From NCBI RefSeq assembly GCF_004341945.1, contig NZ_SMBP01000002.1, forward strand, positions 1 to 64,000: 64,000 bases of DNA. The letters run 5' to 3'. A program made the translations under genes and the position numbers. The notes beneath the pieces are model-generated. The model did no database searches, was not told the origin of the DNA, and worked only from the letters and a program-made list of their open reading frames with translations. Positions 42,868 through 51,911 of this stretch are shown piece by piece; the first letter of the stretch is position 1; each line of letters begins with the position of its first letter. This DNA comes from Longicatena caecimuris (GTDB lineage: Bacteria; Bacillota_I; Bacilli_A; Erysipelotrichales; Erysipelotrichaceae).

Positions 42868-43638
42868 TTATTCAGTTTTTGCAATCATAAAGTTTTCCGG
42901 TAGCTCTTCATCTTCCTGTAACACACCTTCATCGCATAGGATACCGTCAAAACGACTAAAGTCAGTAAAACTGCAAAAACCTTTGATTTTAGTTTTACTG
43001 GAATCAATAAGCAAATAAGATTGTTGAGCAAGCTGCATGGCTTGCTTTTTTACTGCCAGTGTATCCATTTCTGCTGTATAAACCTTATGACGCAATAAGT
43101 CAATACCGGCACAGCCAATAAACGCAAAATCAAAGTTAAAGCGTTGCAAAGTTTCTAACGCTATGGGGCCCACTGCCATCTTATATTCCGGTATCAGTTT
43201 ACCGCCTACTGCGAATAATTCAGCCACATCACTGTCAAAATGCTCTTGAATCAAGGTACTATGAGTAACGATTTTAATCTTTTTCGTTTGCAAATATGAA
43301 AGCATTGGAAAAATACTGGTACCTCCATCCAAAAAAACACAATCCCCATCCTTGATGAATTCTGCTGCTTGCTTACAAACGCGGTTTTTTTGTTCAAAAT
43401 GCAGCTGTAGGCGATCGAGCATACGGCTTTCATCATTCTTTGACAGGATATCCGTTTTCTGATTTTTTTTGGCTCCGCCATGTATTCGTATCAATAAGCC
43501 TTGCTTTTCCATTTCTTCTAAATCTCGACGTATCGTCACCTCACTCACAGCTAATTCCTGTGACAGATGCCGAACATTCACACACCCTTTGGCATTGAGC
43601 TTAGTCAGGATGTAATCATTTCTTTCATGTGCCAGCAT
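42868..43638 (-). CDS. DeoR-family transcriptional regulator
   Basis: 256 residues. The N-terminal DeoR helix-turn-helix has LSQELAVSEVTIRRDLEEMEKQGLLIRIHGGA and the C-terminal part is a DeoRC sugar-phosphate sensor with DGDCVFLDGGTSIFPML and FIGCAGID. GAGGTG upstream sets the start at 43638. It lies directly downstream of the glycyl radical enzyme, but a terminator separates them, so it has its own transcript. DeoR regulators usually respond to a phosphorylated sugar intermediate of the pathway they sit next to, so it is the likely regulator of that operon. Confidence 0.92.
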   Translation of the reverse strand: MLAHERNDYILTKLNAKGCVNVRHLSQELAVSEVTIRRDLEEMEKQGLLIRIHGGAKKNQKTDILSKNDESRMLDRLQLHFEQKNRVCKQAAEFIKDGDCVFLDGGTSIFPMLSYLQTKKIKIVTHSTLIQEHFDSDVAELFAVGGKLIPEYKMAVGPIALETLQRFNFDFAFIGCAGIDLLRHKVYTAEMDTLAVKKQAMQLAQQSYLLIDSSKTKIKGFCSFTDFSRFDGILCDEGVLQEDEELPENFMIAKTE

Positions 43639-43721
43639 GTACTTCACCTCAATATCTTGTTTCATTATACTATAAATTTGTTCTTTTGCGTATCCAACGC
43701 GAAGAAATAACACACAATGGA

Positions 43722-43777
43722 TAAAAATAAAAGGAAAGTCTTACGCGTTCATCCATCTGATTTTAGCAAGACTTTCC
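43722..43777 (-). terminator. Terminator of the glycyl radical enzyme operon
   Basis: Minus-strand GGAAAGTCTT (43777-43768) / AAGACTTTCC (43742-43733) with a 25-base loop, followed by TTTTATTTTT. Confidence 0.78.
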
Positions 43778-43784
43778 TAGATTG

Positions 43785-46214
43785 CTAACAAGTTATTTGA
43801 TTTTCCGTGCGAGCAATAATGGCTTCTTGTGCTTGTGGCATCAAAGAGATGAATTGTGCACAATATCCGGCTACACGTACGATTAAATCGCTATGCTTTT
43901 GCGGATGTTTCTGCGCATCACGCAAGGTTTGGCTGTCAACGACATTAAACTGATTATGATAAATGCCTTTGCGTGCAGATACATACAGAAAGTCAACAAA
44001 CTTTTTTAAATTTTCATCTCCCTGCAATGCCGCAGGTGCAAAACGCATATTTAACAATTGCCCGGCAGCCACCATATGATTTGGCAATTTTGCTACCGAA
44101 TTAATAACCGCAGTAGGTCCTTGGGTATCACTTCCCTGTGTTGGTGAACACCCTTCATTTAAAGGAGTCCCGGCATAACGCCCATCCGGAGTTGCCCCTA
44201 CCACAAACCCATTTGGTACATAAGAGGTGATATTACTAGTAGACATCGTATAACAGCTTACCTTTGGCCCTTTTCCTTTACGCAGCGTTTCATAATCAGA
44301 CAATAAAGCAAGATAAGAATAGAAAACATCCGCTACGATCTTATCAACCTCATCCTGATCATTGCCAAATTTAGCAGCCTTTTTAACAAGCTTATGAATC
44401 TTACGACTTGCTTCTGTTTGCCAATTATCATGCATGGCGGCAAGTAATTCTTTCATGGTAAATCGTTTATCTTCAAAGACCAACTTTTTTATTGCATAAA
44501 GTGAATTTCCAACGACACTGGGTCCAATATTAGATTGTGATATCACATCATAGCGGCATCCGCCTTCTTTTAAAGTCTTCCCTAATTTTAAGGAATCTTG
44601 AATCAGACAGCTAGCAAAAGGATCGGCATCATAAACAGCTAATGAAGCATCACAGATAGCATCACATTGTACACTGATGTCGGAATAAAACTTTAAATAG
44701 GTCTTCCAAGCCTGCCACAGCTCTTCATAATTTTGGAAATCGACAAAGGCTTCCTCACTTGCTGTATATGGCAACATACGGATACCACTTGCTGGATCAT
44801 AGCCATTGTGCAACATGATTTCTAACACTTTTCCCCAGTTAACATAGGTCATGCCCGTAGCTCGATGGCCATATTTACCAGGTACACCGGTTTCCACGCA
44901 ACCAATCGGACAATAATCCAAGGCATCTTCTTTAGGAATGCCCAAAGAAAGCAGACCGGCCACTGCTGTTTCATCATGAAACATACTCGGCATGCCACAG
45001 CCGGTGCGAATAAGCTTAGCGCATGCCTCAACAAAAGAACGTGGAGAATCCTTATGGTAACGTGCCGAAAAATTAGGTTCTGCCAGAGAGCATAAATGCA
45101 TCGCCTCAATACATAAATAGGATAATGTGTTTGTGCCATCTTTTCCATTCGGCATAAGACCACCCACAACCAGATTGGAATAGAGTGGATATCCTTGTGA
45201 AAACCGTGTATGGCCATATGGACGTACCTTATTACAAGAGGAATTCATAAGGAACATATGCGTGATGATTTCTAATGCATTTTCCTTTGTTAAGATTCCT
45301 TTCTTTATATCCTGCTCATATAAGTCCAGCATATATTGATCAAAACGTCCATAACAGAAAGAATGTCCATTGCTCTCGATCATTTGCCAGATATGAATCA
45401 GATAGACGATTTCACAACCTTCATGAAAACTACGTGCTCCCTGTTCTAACATGGTTGCGGCCATATCACTTAATTCTCGATATTCCATCTGTTTCGCAAT
45501 ATCTTTACATGTTTTGGCCTTTTCCTTAAAATAGATCGCAAATCGCTTACAGTATTGCAAAGCTGCCTCTAAAACTAGAATGACTGCCTCATAGTAAGCT
45601 TTTGAAGAAGCACTGATGTCATCTTTTTGCAATGCTGTTTGTGCCTGTTGAATGAAATAGCGAAAACCATAACGTAAAACCATGGCATGATCAGGTACGA
45701 TATGTCCATCCCCACTCATGGAGATACCACCACGATGCAATACTCCCTGTTTCTCTGCCAAACGGATATCATCACTTATATGACGGTTTACTTCATCTTC
45801 ATGGGTATGGGACAACCAAAAAGGCGCGATGTCTTTGATGTCCTGCTTTACCTGTTCACTGATGGTAAATACATCACCATCGCGCTGAGCAAAGCTGTCT
45901 AATTCATCTAACACCCACTGTATGGAATATTCAGGATAAATCGGAGCGGCAAAATTGCACGATGCCATATTTCCAAAGATCAAAGAATCCTCTTCTGCAT
46001 AAATACTCATATGTGTAAGGGTATAAGCAAATGCCTGCGCTTTGCGCAAAATATAAGGTTCTCCTTCATTGTTCTGAAATACTTGTGTATACAGTTTTGC
46101 CCGCTCACTGCAAATGGAAGCCTTACGTTTTTCCATCTTATTGCGCAAACGCTTTATACGTGCTCGATCAAAACGTTGTTCCTGTAGTGGCTCTATCAGC
46201 CAATCTTCCTTCAT
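43785..46214 (-). CDS. Glycyl radical enzyme, PflD/YbiW-like
   Basis: 809 residues. The glycyl radical loop near the C-terminus is RVAGYCAQF (Gly783) and the active-site loop is GCVETGVPGKYGHR (Cys439, Glu441). SGDGHIVPD and ESNGHSFCYGRFDQ carry the two His that dehydratase-type members use. The Asp that B12-independent glycerol and propanediol dehydratases have 14 residues after the Cys is Thr453 here, so a diol dehydratase is unlikely. The GCVE..VPGK..R.TGM pattern, from memory, fits the PflD/YbiW clade. True pyruvate formate-lyase is excluded since it has two adjacent Cys. The start at 46214 has AGAAGGTGAG upstream. It lies behind the DeoC-like aldolase gene. No radical-SAM activase gene is in the window, though one is required. 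Confidence 0.88.
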   Translation of the reverse strand: MKEDWLIEPLQEQRFDRARIKRLRNKMEKRKASICSERAKLYTQVFQNNEGEPYILRKAQAFAYTLTHMSIYAEEDSLIFGNMASCNFAAPIYPEYSIQWVLDELDSFAQRDGDVFTISEQVKQDIKDIAPFWLSHTHEDEVNRHISDDIRLAEKQGVLHRGGISMSGDGHIVPDHAMVLRYGFRYFIQQAQTALQKDDISASSKAYYEAVILVLEAALQYCKRFAIYFKEKAKTCKDIAKQMEYRELSDMAATMLEQGARSFHEGCEIVYLIHIWQMIESNGHSFCYGRFDQYMLDLYEQDIKKGILTKENALEIITHMFLMNSSCNKVRPYGHTRFSQGYPLYSNLVVGGLMPNGKDGTNTLSYLCIEAMHLCSLAEPNFSARYHKDSPRSFVEACAKLIRTGCGMPSMFHDETAVAGLLSLGIPKEDALDYCPIGCVETGVPGKYGHRATGMTYVNWGKVLEIMLHNGYDPASGIRMLPYTASEEAFVDFQNYEELWQAWKTYLKFYSDISVQCDAICDASLAVYDADPFASCLIQDSLKLGKTLKEGGCRYDVISQSNIGPSVVGNSLYAIKKLVFEDKRFTMKELLAAMHDNWQTEASRKIHKLVKKAAKFGNDQDEVDKIVADVFYSYLALLSDYETLRKGKGPKVSCYTMSTSNITSYVPNGFVVGATPDGRYAGTPLNEGCSPTQGSDTQGPTAVINSVAKLPNHMVAAGQLLNMRFAPAALQGDENLKKFVDFLYVSARKGIYHNQFNVVDSQTLRDAQKHPQKHSDLIVRVAGYCAQFISLMPQAQEAIIARTENQITC

Positions 46215-46291
46215 TGCTCTCACCTTCTTTAATAATTATAACATCCATATACGAAAGACAGAAAGCACAACACTCTCTGTCTATCATTTTC

Positions 46292-47005
46292 TTATTTTTT
46301 ATCCAATCCTAAAACTACCGGTACAGAACGATAGCCCACGCCCATACGATCAATGCCCATATCAATGAGTTGTAAGAAGTGTTCTCTTGTACGAATACAG
46401 CCACTTCCCTTCACCTTACATTTTCCATTAACTTCTTCCATCATGACTTTAATGATTTCACAAGTTGCCCCATGTGCCTCATATCCAGTTAAAAAACCGG
46501 TACTCGTTTTTACAAAATCAACACCTGCTTCTATGCAGCATTTACAAGTCTTTCTAACCTGTTCTTCATTTAAAGCATCGGTTTCAAAAATAACTTTTAA
46601 TGCTCTTCCATAGGAATGTGCTAATTCGGCACATGCTTTTAAATCCGCTGTAACAGCATCATATTTTCCACTGCGAATATGCCCGAAATTAGCGACAACA
46701 TCAATTTCCTTTACGGTGTCATATCGAGCAACAATTTCAATTTGTTTTAATTTAGATTCAGTAGAACTTGTGCCAAAAGGAAAATCACATACAGGACAAA
46801 GCATCGTATCGCTGCCCTTTACGATAGGTTCACATAAATCCATATATCCCGGGTTGATGCAGATGGTTGCACAGCCAAGTTCCACACCATCTTTTGTTAG
46901 AGCGATGATTTCTTCTTCCGTAAACTCTGGTTTCAAAACCGAATAATCAATATAGGCTGCTAATTCTTTTACTGTCATTTCATTTGCTTTTTTGTTTGGT
47001 TTCAT
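46292..47005 (-). CDS. DeoC-like class I aldolase with altered phosphate site
   Basis: 237 residues, TIM barrel. The Schiff-base lysine is K166 (FVKTSTG), the second lysine is K199 and the Asp is D102, so aldolase chemistry should be intact. Compared with E. coli deoxyribose-phosphate aldolase, residues that hold the substrate phosphate are changed: Lys172 is Phe171, Gly205 is Cys203, and the GxSS loop is GVGYR (222-226). The substrate is therefore probably not deoxyribose 5-phosphate. There are twelve cysteines, unusual for the family. The start is uncertain: ATG 47005 has no ribosome binding site, while ATG 46978 (M10) lies 1 base after the stop of a short upstream ORF and matches the family start better. 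It is the first gene of an operon with the glycyl radical enzyme. Confidence 0.86.
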   Translation of the reverse strand: MKPNKKANEMTVKELAAYIDYSVLKPEFTEEEIIALTKDGVELGCATICINPGYMDLCEPIVKGSDTMLCPVCDFPFGTSSTESKLKQIEIVARYDTVKEIDVVANFGHIRSGKYDAVTADLKACAELAHSYGRALKVIFETDALNEEQVRKTCKCCIEAGVDFVKTSTGFLTGYEAHGATCEIIKVMMEEVNGKCKVKGSGCIRTREHFLQLIDMGIDRMGVGYRSVPVVLGLDKK

Positions 47006-47030
47006 ATGTTATTTCTAGAGAATCGTACAT
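46980..47030 (-). CDS. Possible 16-codon leader peptide (uORF) before the aldolase
   Basis: ATG at 47030 has AGGAGGAAGGAGA just upstream, the only strong ribosome binding site of the region. It encodes MYDSLEITYETKQKSK and stops with TGA at 46982-46980, 1 base before the aldolase's second ATG (46978). An inverted repeat GAGAAT-CGTAC-ATTCTC (47018-47034) covers its start and binding site, which could be a DNA operator or an RNA hairpin. Translation of the aldolase may depend on coupling to this ORF. Confidence 0.45.
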   Translation of the reverse strand: MYDSLEITYETKQKSK

Positions 47031-47304
47031 TCTCCTTCCTCCTTACTTGTATAATAGAACATTTCCAATCATTTGTAAAGCACTTTTTGTTGTTTTATTT
47101 ACGTTTTAATGTTCGATTGCTTTCGTTTTTAGCATTTCTCGATATTTTCCCTTACCCTCTTCATCAGCCTCTTTCTTTTCTATTCCACATAAGATACATG
47201 TTATTCACAAAATTGTCATAAATCTATGATTAAATACGCGAGAAAAAACAATATGGTGTATAATAAGGATAATAAACGCTTGTTCACCTAGGAGGTAGGA
47301 CATT

Positions 47305-48744
47305 ATGAAAAACATAAAAAAATTAGGGGCAATCCTATTGAGTACCTTATTCCTAATGAGTAGCTGTAGCTCTAACAGCAATCACGGTTTATCTGCTGAT
47401 CAGCCTGTCACTTTACGTTTATGGCACTATTACAGCGGTTCACAAAAAGAAGCTTTCGATGATCTTGTTGAAGAATTTAATACAACCGTCGGAAAAGAAA
47501 AAGGCATTATTGTCGATGCTATCGGAAAAGGAAGCATCAGCAATATCGCAAATGATGTGAATAAGTTATTAAAAAATAAGGAAGAGACGGAAAAACTGCC
47601 TAACATGTTTGCCGCCTATCAGGATACCGCACAGATGGCTATGAATGAACATAAATTGGTATCTATGGAATCTTACCTTAGCGAAAAAGAAATTCACACA
47701 TATGTAGATGGATTTTTAAAAGATGGTCGCTATGTTGGCAGCGATGAAACCATGCTGTTTCCAATCGCTAAGGCCAGTGAGGTCATGATTATTAATAAAG
47801 AAGAATGGGATCGTTTTGCTAGCGCCACTCATGTGAGTAAGGCGGATCTTTCCACATGGGAAGGCTTAGCTAAAACAGCGGAATTGTATTATGAGTATAG
47901 CAATGGCAAAGCCTTTTTTGCCCGTGATGCTTTGGCAAATTATCTCATTTGTGGTGCACATCAGCTACAAGATGATATCTTTCAAGAAAAGGATGGGAAA
48001 GTAGCTTTTGCCATCAGTGATAAAACATTGCGTCGTCTCTGGGATAATTATTACATTCCTTTTATAAAAGGATACTATGTAAAAAACGGACGTTTTGCCA
48101 GTGATGATATTAAAACAAAAGATGTGATTGCTACCGTTTCTTCAACGGCTGGAGGAACCTTTTATCCCAACGAAGTCATTGATGAACATGGGGATAAACA
48201 AAAAGTGAGTTATCTGGTATTGCCAACACCACATTTTGAAAATGCCCAAAATGCGGTCATATCGCAAGGTGGTGGCATAGCCATAACAAAAGCAGATGAA
48301 ACAAGCGAATATGCCTGCATCGTCTTCTTACAATGGTTTACGGAAACAAAGCGTAATATTACATTTTCTGCAGCATCCAGTTATCTGCCTGTTAAAAAAG
48401 AGGCAAACACCTATCAAACATGGGAAACGACCTTGAAGAAACATAATATGAACCCTAACAACTTATTAAAGGATATTGTTAAGACAACGATGGATGAGGT
48501 CAATGATCAAAAACTGTATGCAGCAAATTCCTTTGATGGTTCTTATGAAGCACGCAGCTATTTGGAAAAAGCTGCTAATATGAAAGCCATTGAAGATCAA
48601 AAAGCTATTCAGAAAGAAATACAAGCAGGTAAGAGCCAAGAAGAAGCCATGGCTTATTATCTATCAGATGAAAACTTTGCCAAATGGGTACAGCAATGCC
48701 GTAAAGATATGGAAGCTCTATTACAAGGGGATAAGGCACAATGA
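47305..48744 (+). CDS. Orphan ABC-type solute-binding lipoprotein
   Basis: 479 residues, family 1 (sugar type) extracellular binding protein. The lipoprotein signal is MKNIKKLGAILLSTLFLMSSC with lipobox MSSC (Cys21). TLRLWHYYSGSQKEAFDDLVEEFN is the typical first strand-helix and FLQWFTETKRN the late helix. No permease or ATPase gene follows. Instead the stop codon overlaps the start of a membrane GGDEF-EAL protein (ATGA). This suggests a sensing partner rather than a transport component (inference). AGGAGGTAGG precedes the ATG and a TATAAT lies at 47259-47264. Confidence 0.88.
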   Translation: MKNIKKLGAILLSTLFLMSSCSSNSNHGLSADQPVTLRLWHYYSGSQKEAFDDLVEEFNTTVGKEKGIIVDAIGKGSISNIANDVNKLLKNKEETEKLPNMFAAYQDTAQMAMNEHKLVSMESYLSEKEIHTYVDGFLKDGRYVGSDETMLFPIAKASEVMIINKEEWDRFASATHVSKADLSTWEGLAKTAELYYEYSNGKAFFARDALANYLICGAHQLQDDIFQEKDGKVAFAISDKTLRRLWDNYYIPFIKGYYVKNGRFASDDIKTKDVIATVSSTAGGTFYPNEVIDEHGDKQKVSYLVLPTPHFENAQNAVISQGGGIAITKADETSEYACIVFLQWFTETKRNITFSAASSYLPVKKEANTYQTWETTLKKHNMNPNNLLKDIVKTTMDEVNDQKLYAANSFDGSYEARSYLEKAANMKAIEDQKAIQKEIQAGKSQEEAMAYYLSDENFAKWVQQCRKDMEALLQGDKAQ

Positions 48745-51686
48745 AGCAACGGCATGTGCATTCATTATTTCAACGCCTGTTATTAACTCTGATTATTTTG
48801 GTCTTGCTCATATCTTCGATTTTCTTTATCTCCCTTCTTAACAGCAGTGCCTTGCAAGATTTAAAGGCCAGCAGTTTTAACCTGTTTGATCAGCGTGTCA
48901 TGTATCGCAGTGACGCCATTCAAAAAAACTTAAATGAACGCTGTTTAGATACAGATGATGTAGCCATGATCATCTCTGCTACACATCCACTTTATGAGCA
49001 TAGAAAAACATTAACATCGCCTTACTTAAATGAAGATATTTTAAATCGGCTGCATAGTTTAACCAAAACCAAAAAAATCAACGGCATTTACCTTATTTTA
49101 GACAAAGAGGTTTTTCACAGTAAAGAATATCCAGCCTTTTATCTGCAAGATGCTTCCCCCGAAGAATCTTTCAATGATAAAACAGATATTACGGCCAAGT
49201 ATGGTGATGCTGCCTTATTAAAACAAAATGACTTTATCTTAGATCAGAATTGGAAACCCTCCCTTACGATGAAGGAAGACGAGGATACATTCGATTTTTA
49301 CTTTAAGCCAAAAAAAGCTGCGGAAGAAAACCCTCAGCTGAACATGTTGAACTGTGGCTATTGGAGCACTAGTTCACATATGGCTGACTCCCCTACTCCC
49401 TTACTTAGTTACAACATTCCTTTATTCAACCAGGATCATCAGGTTTATGGTGTACTGGGTATCGACCTTTCCGTTGAGTATCTAAAGAACTATCTGCCCT
49501 ATGAAGAATTAAATGATCATAGTAAAAAAGCCTTCCTTTTGGCCAATCGAGAAAGCGATGATGCCTATCATATCATCCTATCGAATGGACCAGCCTACAG
49601 TGCTTATTTGAAATACGATACATCCATCGTATTAACGGATGCCCCTTATGGGAAACGCATCAGTGCTCCGGCACTCAGTGATGATACCCTTGCTTGTGCT
49701 CATCAGCTAAAGCTTTATTCATCCTTTAGCCCATTTCAAGATACCCTTTGGTATTTAATCGGTGTTGGTTCTGAAGATGAAATCTTTTATTCAACAAAAC
49801 AAATTCATCAGCTTTTGCTATATGCCTGTATCACCGCTTTAATCATTGCGACACTGGTAGCTTTATATGGCAGTATGCTGTTTACGAAACCGATTCGCGC
49901 TTTAGCCACAAGACTTCGGCAAACACCGGTAACAACCAATAAGATTGAACTGCCGAAAACCCATATCAAGGAAATTGATGAATTAAGTGCTTCCATTGAA
50001 GATCTAAGTTATCATTTGCATGGTGCAGAAACTCGCTTATCCTATGTCCTACACACAATCGATATCCCAATTGGAGCTATTGAGATATATAATGAACGTA
50101 AAGTTTTCTGTACAGAAAAAGTAGGAACATTGTTGGGATTTCGTGATCCTTCAAAAATGGAATACACGTTTAAAGCTTTCATGGAAGAAATACAGCTTTT
50201 TAATAAAAAAATCATCTCTAGCGAAAAACAGATAAATACAGAACATAGGACCAGTGACATCTATCTGATACATGTTACAAATTCCGCAGAACAAACATGT
50301 TGGCTGCGTTTCCTCATCAATCGTGTCGAAGGAAATCGTGTGATTGTCGTCAGCGATGTGACTTTGGAAATACAAGAAAAAGAACATCTGATGTATGAAC
50401 GTGATCATGATGTGCTGACCCAACTATTGAATCGCAGAGCTTTCCGTGTCCATTGTGAAGCAATACTGAAACAAGCTGATTTGAAAACCTGCGCCATGGT
50501 ATTATGGGATCTTGACAATTTAAAACTTGTTAATGATACCTACGGTCATGATGCCGGTGACCATTTGATTTGTGCACTTGCAGATGTACTACAAAAGGAA
50601 CGCGGACCTAACTGTATCGCAGCTCGTATGGCTGGTGATGAATTCCTCTTATTCTATCACCATTTTGAAAATGAAGAAGCCATTTTGAAACATATCCGTC
50701 ATATTCATGAAGTTGTTAATGAAACGAAAATGCATTTCGGCAATGACGATATTACCCGTGTAAAAGTATCTGCCGGCATTTCTTGGATGCCAAAAGATGC
50801 TATGGATTTTGATACCTTGATAAAACATGCAGATTTTGCAATGTATGAGGTAAAAAACACACAAAAAGGAAATATCCGTACCTTTAGTGAAGAACATTAT
50901 CTTCACAACAACTTAATATTTGATGGCCGTCAGGAACTGATGAATATCTTAGAAGAGCAACGTGTCAGCTATGCTTTCCAGCCAATTGTTGATGCCAAAA
51001 CTGGTGCTGTACTAGGTTTTGAAGCCCTTATGCGTCCTAATAGTGATATTCTAAAAACCCCATCCGATGTCATGCAAGTCGCCAAAACACAAAAACAATT
51101 GCACCGTGTGGAGTATATGACCTGGACACAATCTTTATCCCATTTCAGTCAACAGGTAGCGATTGATAAACAATGGAAATTATTCATTAATAGTATCCCT
51201 AGTATACCGATGCTTGACGAAATTAAACAATACCTAGAAGAACACTATCATGAATATCTTTCCAAAATTGTTATTGAATTATTGGAAAGCGAAGAAATCG
51301 AACATTCCTATATGCTAAGCAAACAAGACTTCTGTCGCCGCTGGCATGCCCAAACAGCTTTAGATGACTTTGGTAGTGGCTATAGCAGTGATCATCGCTT
51401 ATTCAACGCACAAGCAGACTATGTCAAGATCGATATGGAATTCATTACAAATATCGCCCACGATAAAGGACGCCAAATGCTTGTAAAAAGCGTTGTCAGC
51501 TTTGCTCACAGCCATGATATCAAGGTAATTGCAGAAGGCGTTGAAACACATGAGGATCTGGTATATCTGATACAGCACGATATCGATTATCTTCAAGGAT
51601 ATTATATTGCAAAACCTGCTTATGCTATTAAAGATATTGAAGAAAGCAAACAGCAAGAAATCCGCGCTATTTATAAAGCGGTATAG
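48741..51686 (+). CDS. Transmembrane GGDEF-EAL c-di-GMP protein
   Basis: 981 residues. Membrane helix 1 (about 11-31), a 320-residue extracellular Cache-like sensor, membrane helix 2 (about 355-377), HAMP-like linker, PAS-like segment (about 430-545), GGDEF domain (about 550-715) and EAL domain (about 735-970). The cyclase motif reads AGDEF (631-635), a variant still active in some proteins. The inhibitory RxxD site reads RGPN, so feedback inhibition may be lost. The phosphodiesterase motifs EALMRP (761-766), FINSIP, ELLESEE, DDFGSGYSS and AEGVE are all present, so it may both make and break c-di-GMP. Its overlap with the binding-protein gene suggests the lipoprotein feeds ligand state to the sensor. 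Confidence 0.92.
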   Translation: MKQRHVHSLFQRLLLTLIILVLLISSIFFISLLNSSALQDLKASSFNLFDQRVMYRSDAIQKNLNERCLDTDDVAMIISATHPLYEHRKTLTSPYLNEDILNRLHSLTKTKKINGIYLILDKEVFHSKEYPAFYLQDASPEESFNDKTDITAKYGDAALLKQNDFILDQNWKPSLTMKEDEDTFDFYFKPKKAAEENPQLNMLNCGYWSTSSHMADSPTPLLSYNIPLFNQDHQVYGVLGIDLSVEYLKNYLPYEELNDHSKKAFLLANRESDDAYHIILSNGPAYSAYLKYDTSIVLTDAPYGKRISAPALSDDTLACAHQLKLYSSFSPFQDTLWYLIGVGSEDEIFYSTKQIHQLLLYACITALIIATLVALYGSMLFTKPIRALATRLRQTPVTTNKIELPKTHIKEIDELSASIEDLSYHLHGAETRLSYVLHTIDIPIGAIEIYNERKVFCTEKVGTLLGFRDPSKMEYTFKAFMEEIQLFNKKIISSEKQINTEHRTSDIYLIHVTNSAEQTCWLRFLINRVEGNRVIVVSDVTLEIQEKEHLMYERDHDVLTQLLNRRAFRVHCEAILKQADLKTCAMVLWDLDNLKLVNDTYGHDAGDHLICALADVLQKERGPNCIAARMAGDEFLLFYHHFENEEAILKHIRHIHEVVNETKMHFGNDDITRVKVSAGISWMPKDAMDFDTLIKHADFAMYEVKNTQKGNIRTFSEEHYLHNNLIFDGRQELMNILEEQRVSYAFQPIVDAKTGAVLGFEALMRPNSDILKTPSDVMQVAKTQKQLHRVEYMTWTQSLSHFSQQVAIDKQWKLFINSIPSIPMLDEIKQYLEEHYHEYLSKIVIELLESEEIEHSYMLSKQDFCRRWHAQTALDDFGSGYSSDHRLFNAQADYVKIDMEFITNIAHDKGRQMLVKSVVSFAHSHDIKVIAEGVETHEDLVYLIQHDIDYLQGYYIAKPAYAIKDIEESKQQEIRAIYKAV

Positions 51687-51715
51687 AAGAATCGAAAAGC
51701 GATTCTTCTTTTCTT
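51686..51715 (+). terminator. Terminator of the binding protein/GGDEF-EAL operon
   Basis: GAAGAATCG (51686-51694) / CGATTCTTC (51700-51708) with a 5-base loop, then TTTTCTT. Confidence 0.82.
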
Positions 51716-51796
51716 ATGTCTTCCTCAAGATGCCCTATGATGGCGTAAAGGAAAATCCTATGCAAACAAACTTTGACATAATTTCACAAAATCTTT

Positions 51797-51838
51797 TTAG
51801 CACTCTAGTGTTGACAGTGCTAAAACAAGTGCTATAAT
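51797..51838 (+). promoter_or_regulatory. CIRCE element over the hsp20 promoter
   Basis: TTAGCACTC (51797-51805), nine bases, CAGTGCTAA (51815-51823): 17 of 18 arm bases match the HrcA operator TTAGCACTC-N9-GAGTGCTAA. It overlaps the -35 box TTGACA (51811-51816); TATAAT follows at 51833-51838 after 16 bases. HrcA repression with heat induction is expected. Confidence 0.92.
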
Positions 51839-51911
51839 ATAAGCGAAGATAAGGTAAGACCTTATCGGGTAGTGTTTCATAAATATGAAAACAAAAAAAG
51901 AGGCGATGTAT

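Noticed and set aside
43785-46214. Pyruvate formate-lyase (pflB)
   Set aside because: The active-site loop has a single Cys followed by Val-Glu, whereas true PFL has two adjacent Cys, and no adjacent activase is present.
46292-47005. Standard deoxyribose-phosphate aldolase for nucleoside breakdown
   Set aside because: Phosphate-contact residues are replaced and no nucleoside phosphorylase or phosphopentomutase genes are nearby.
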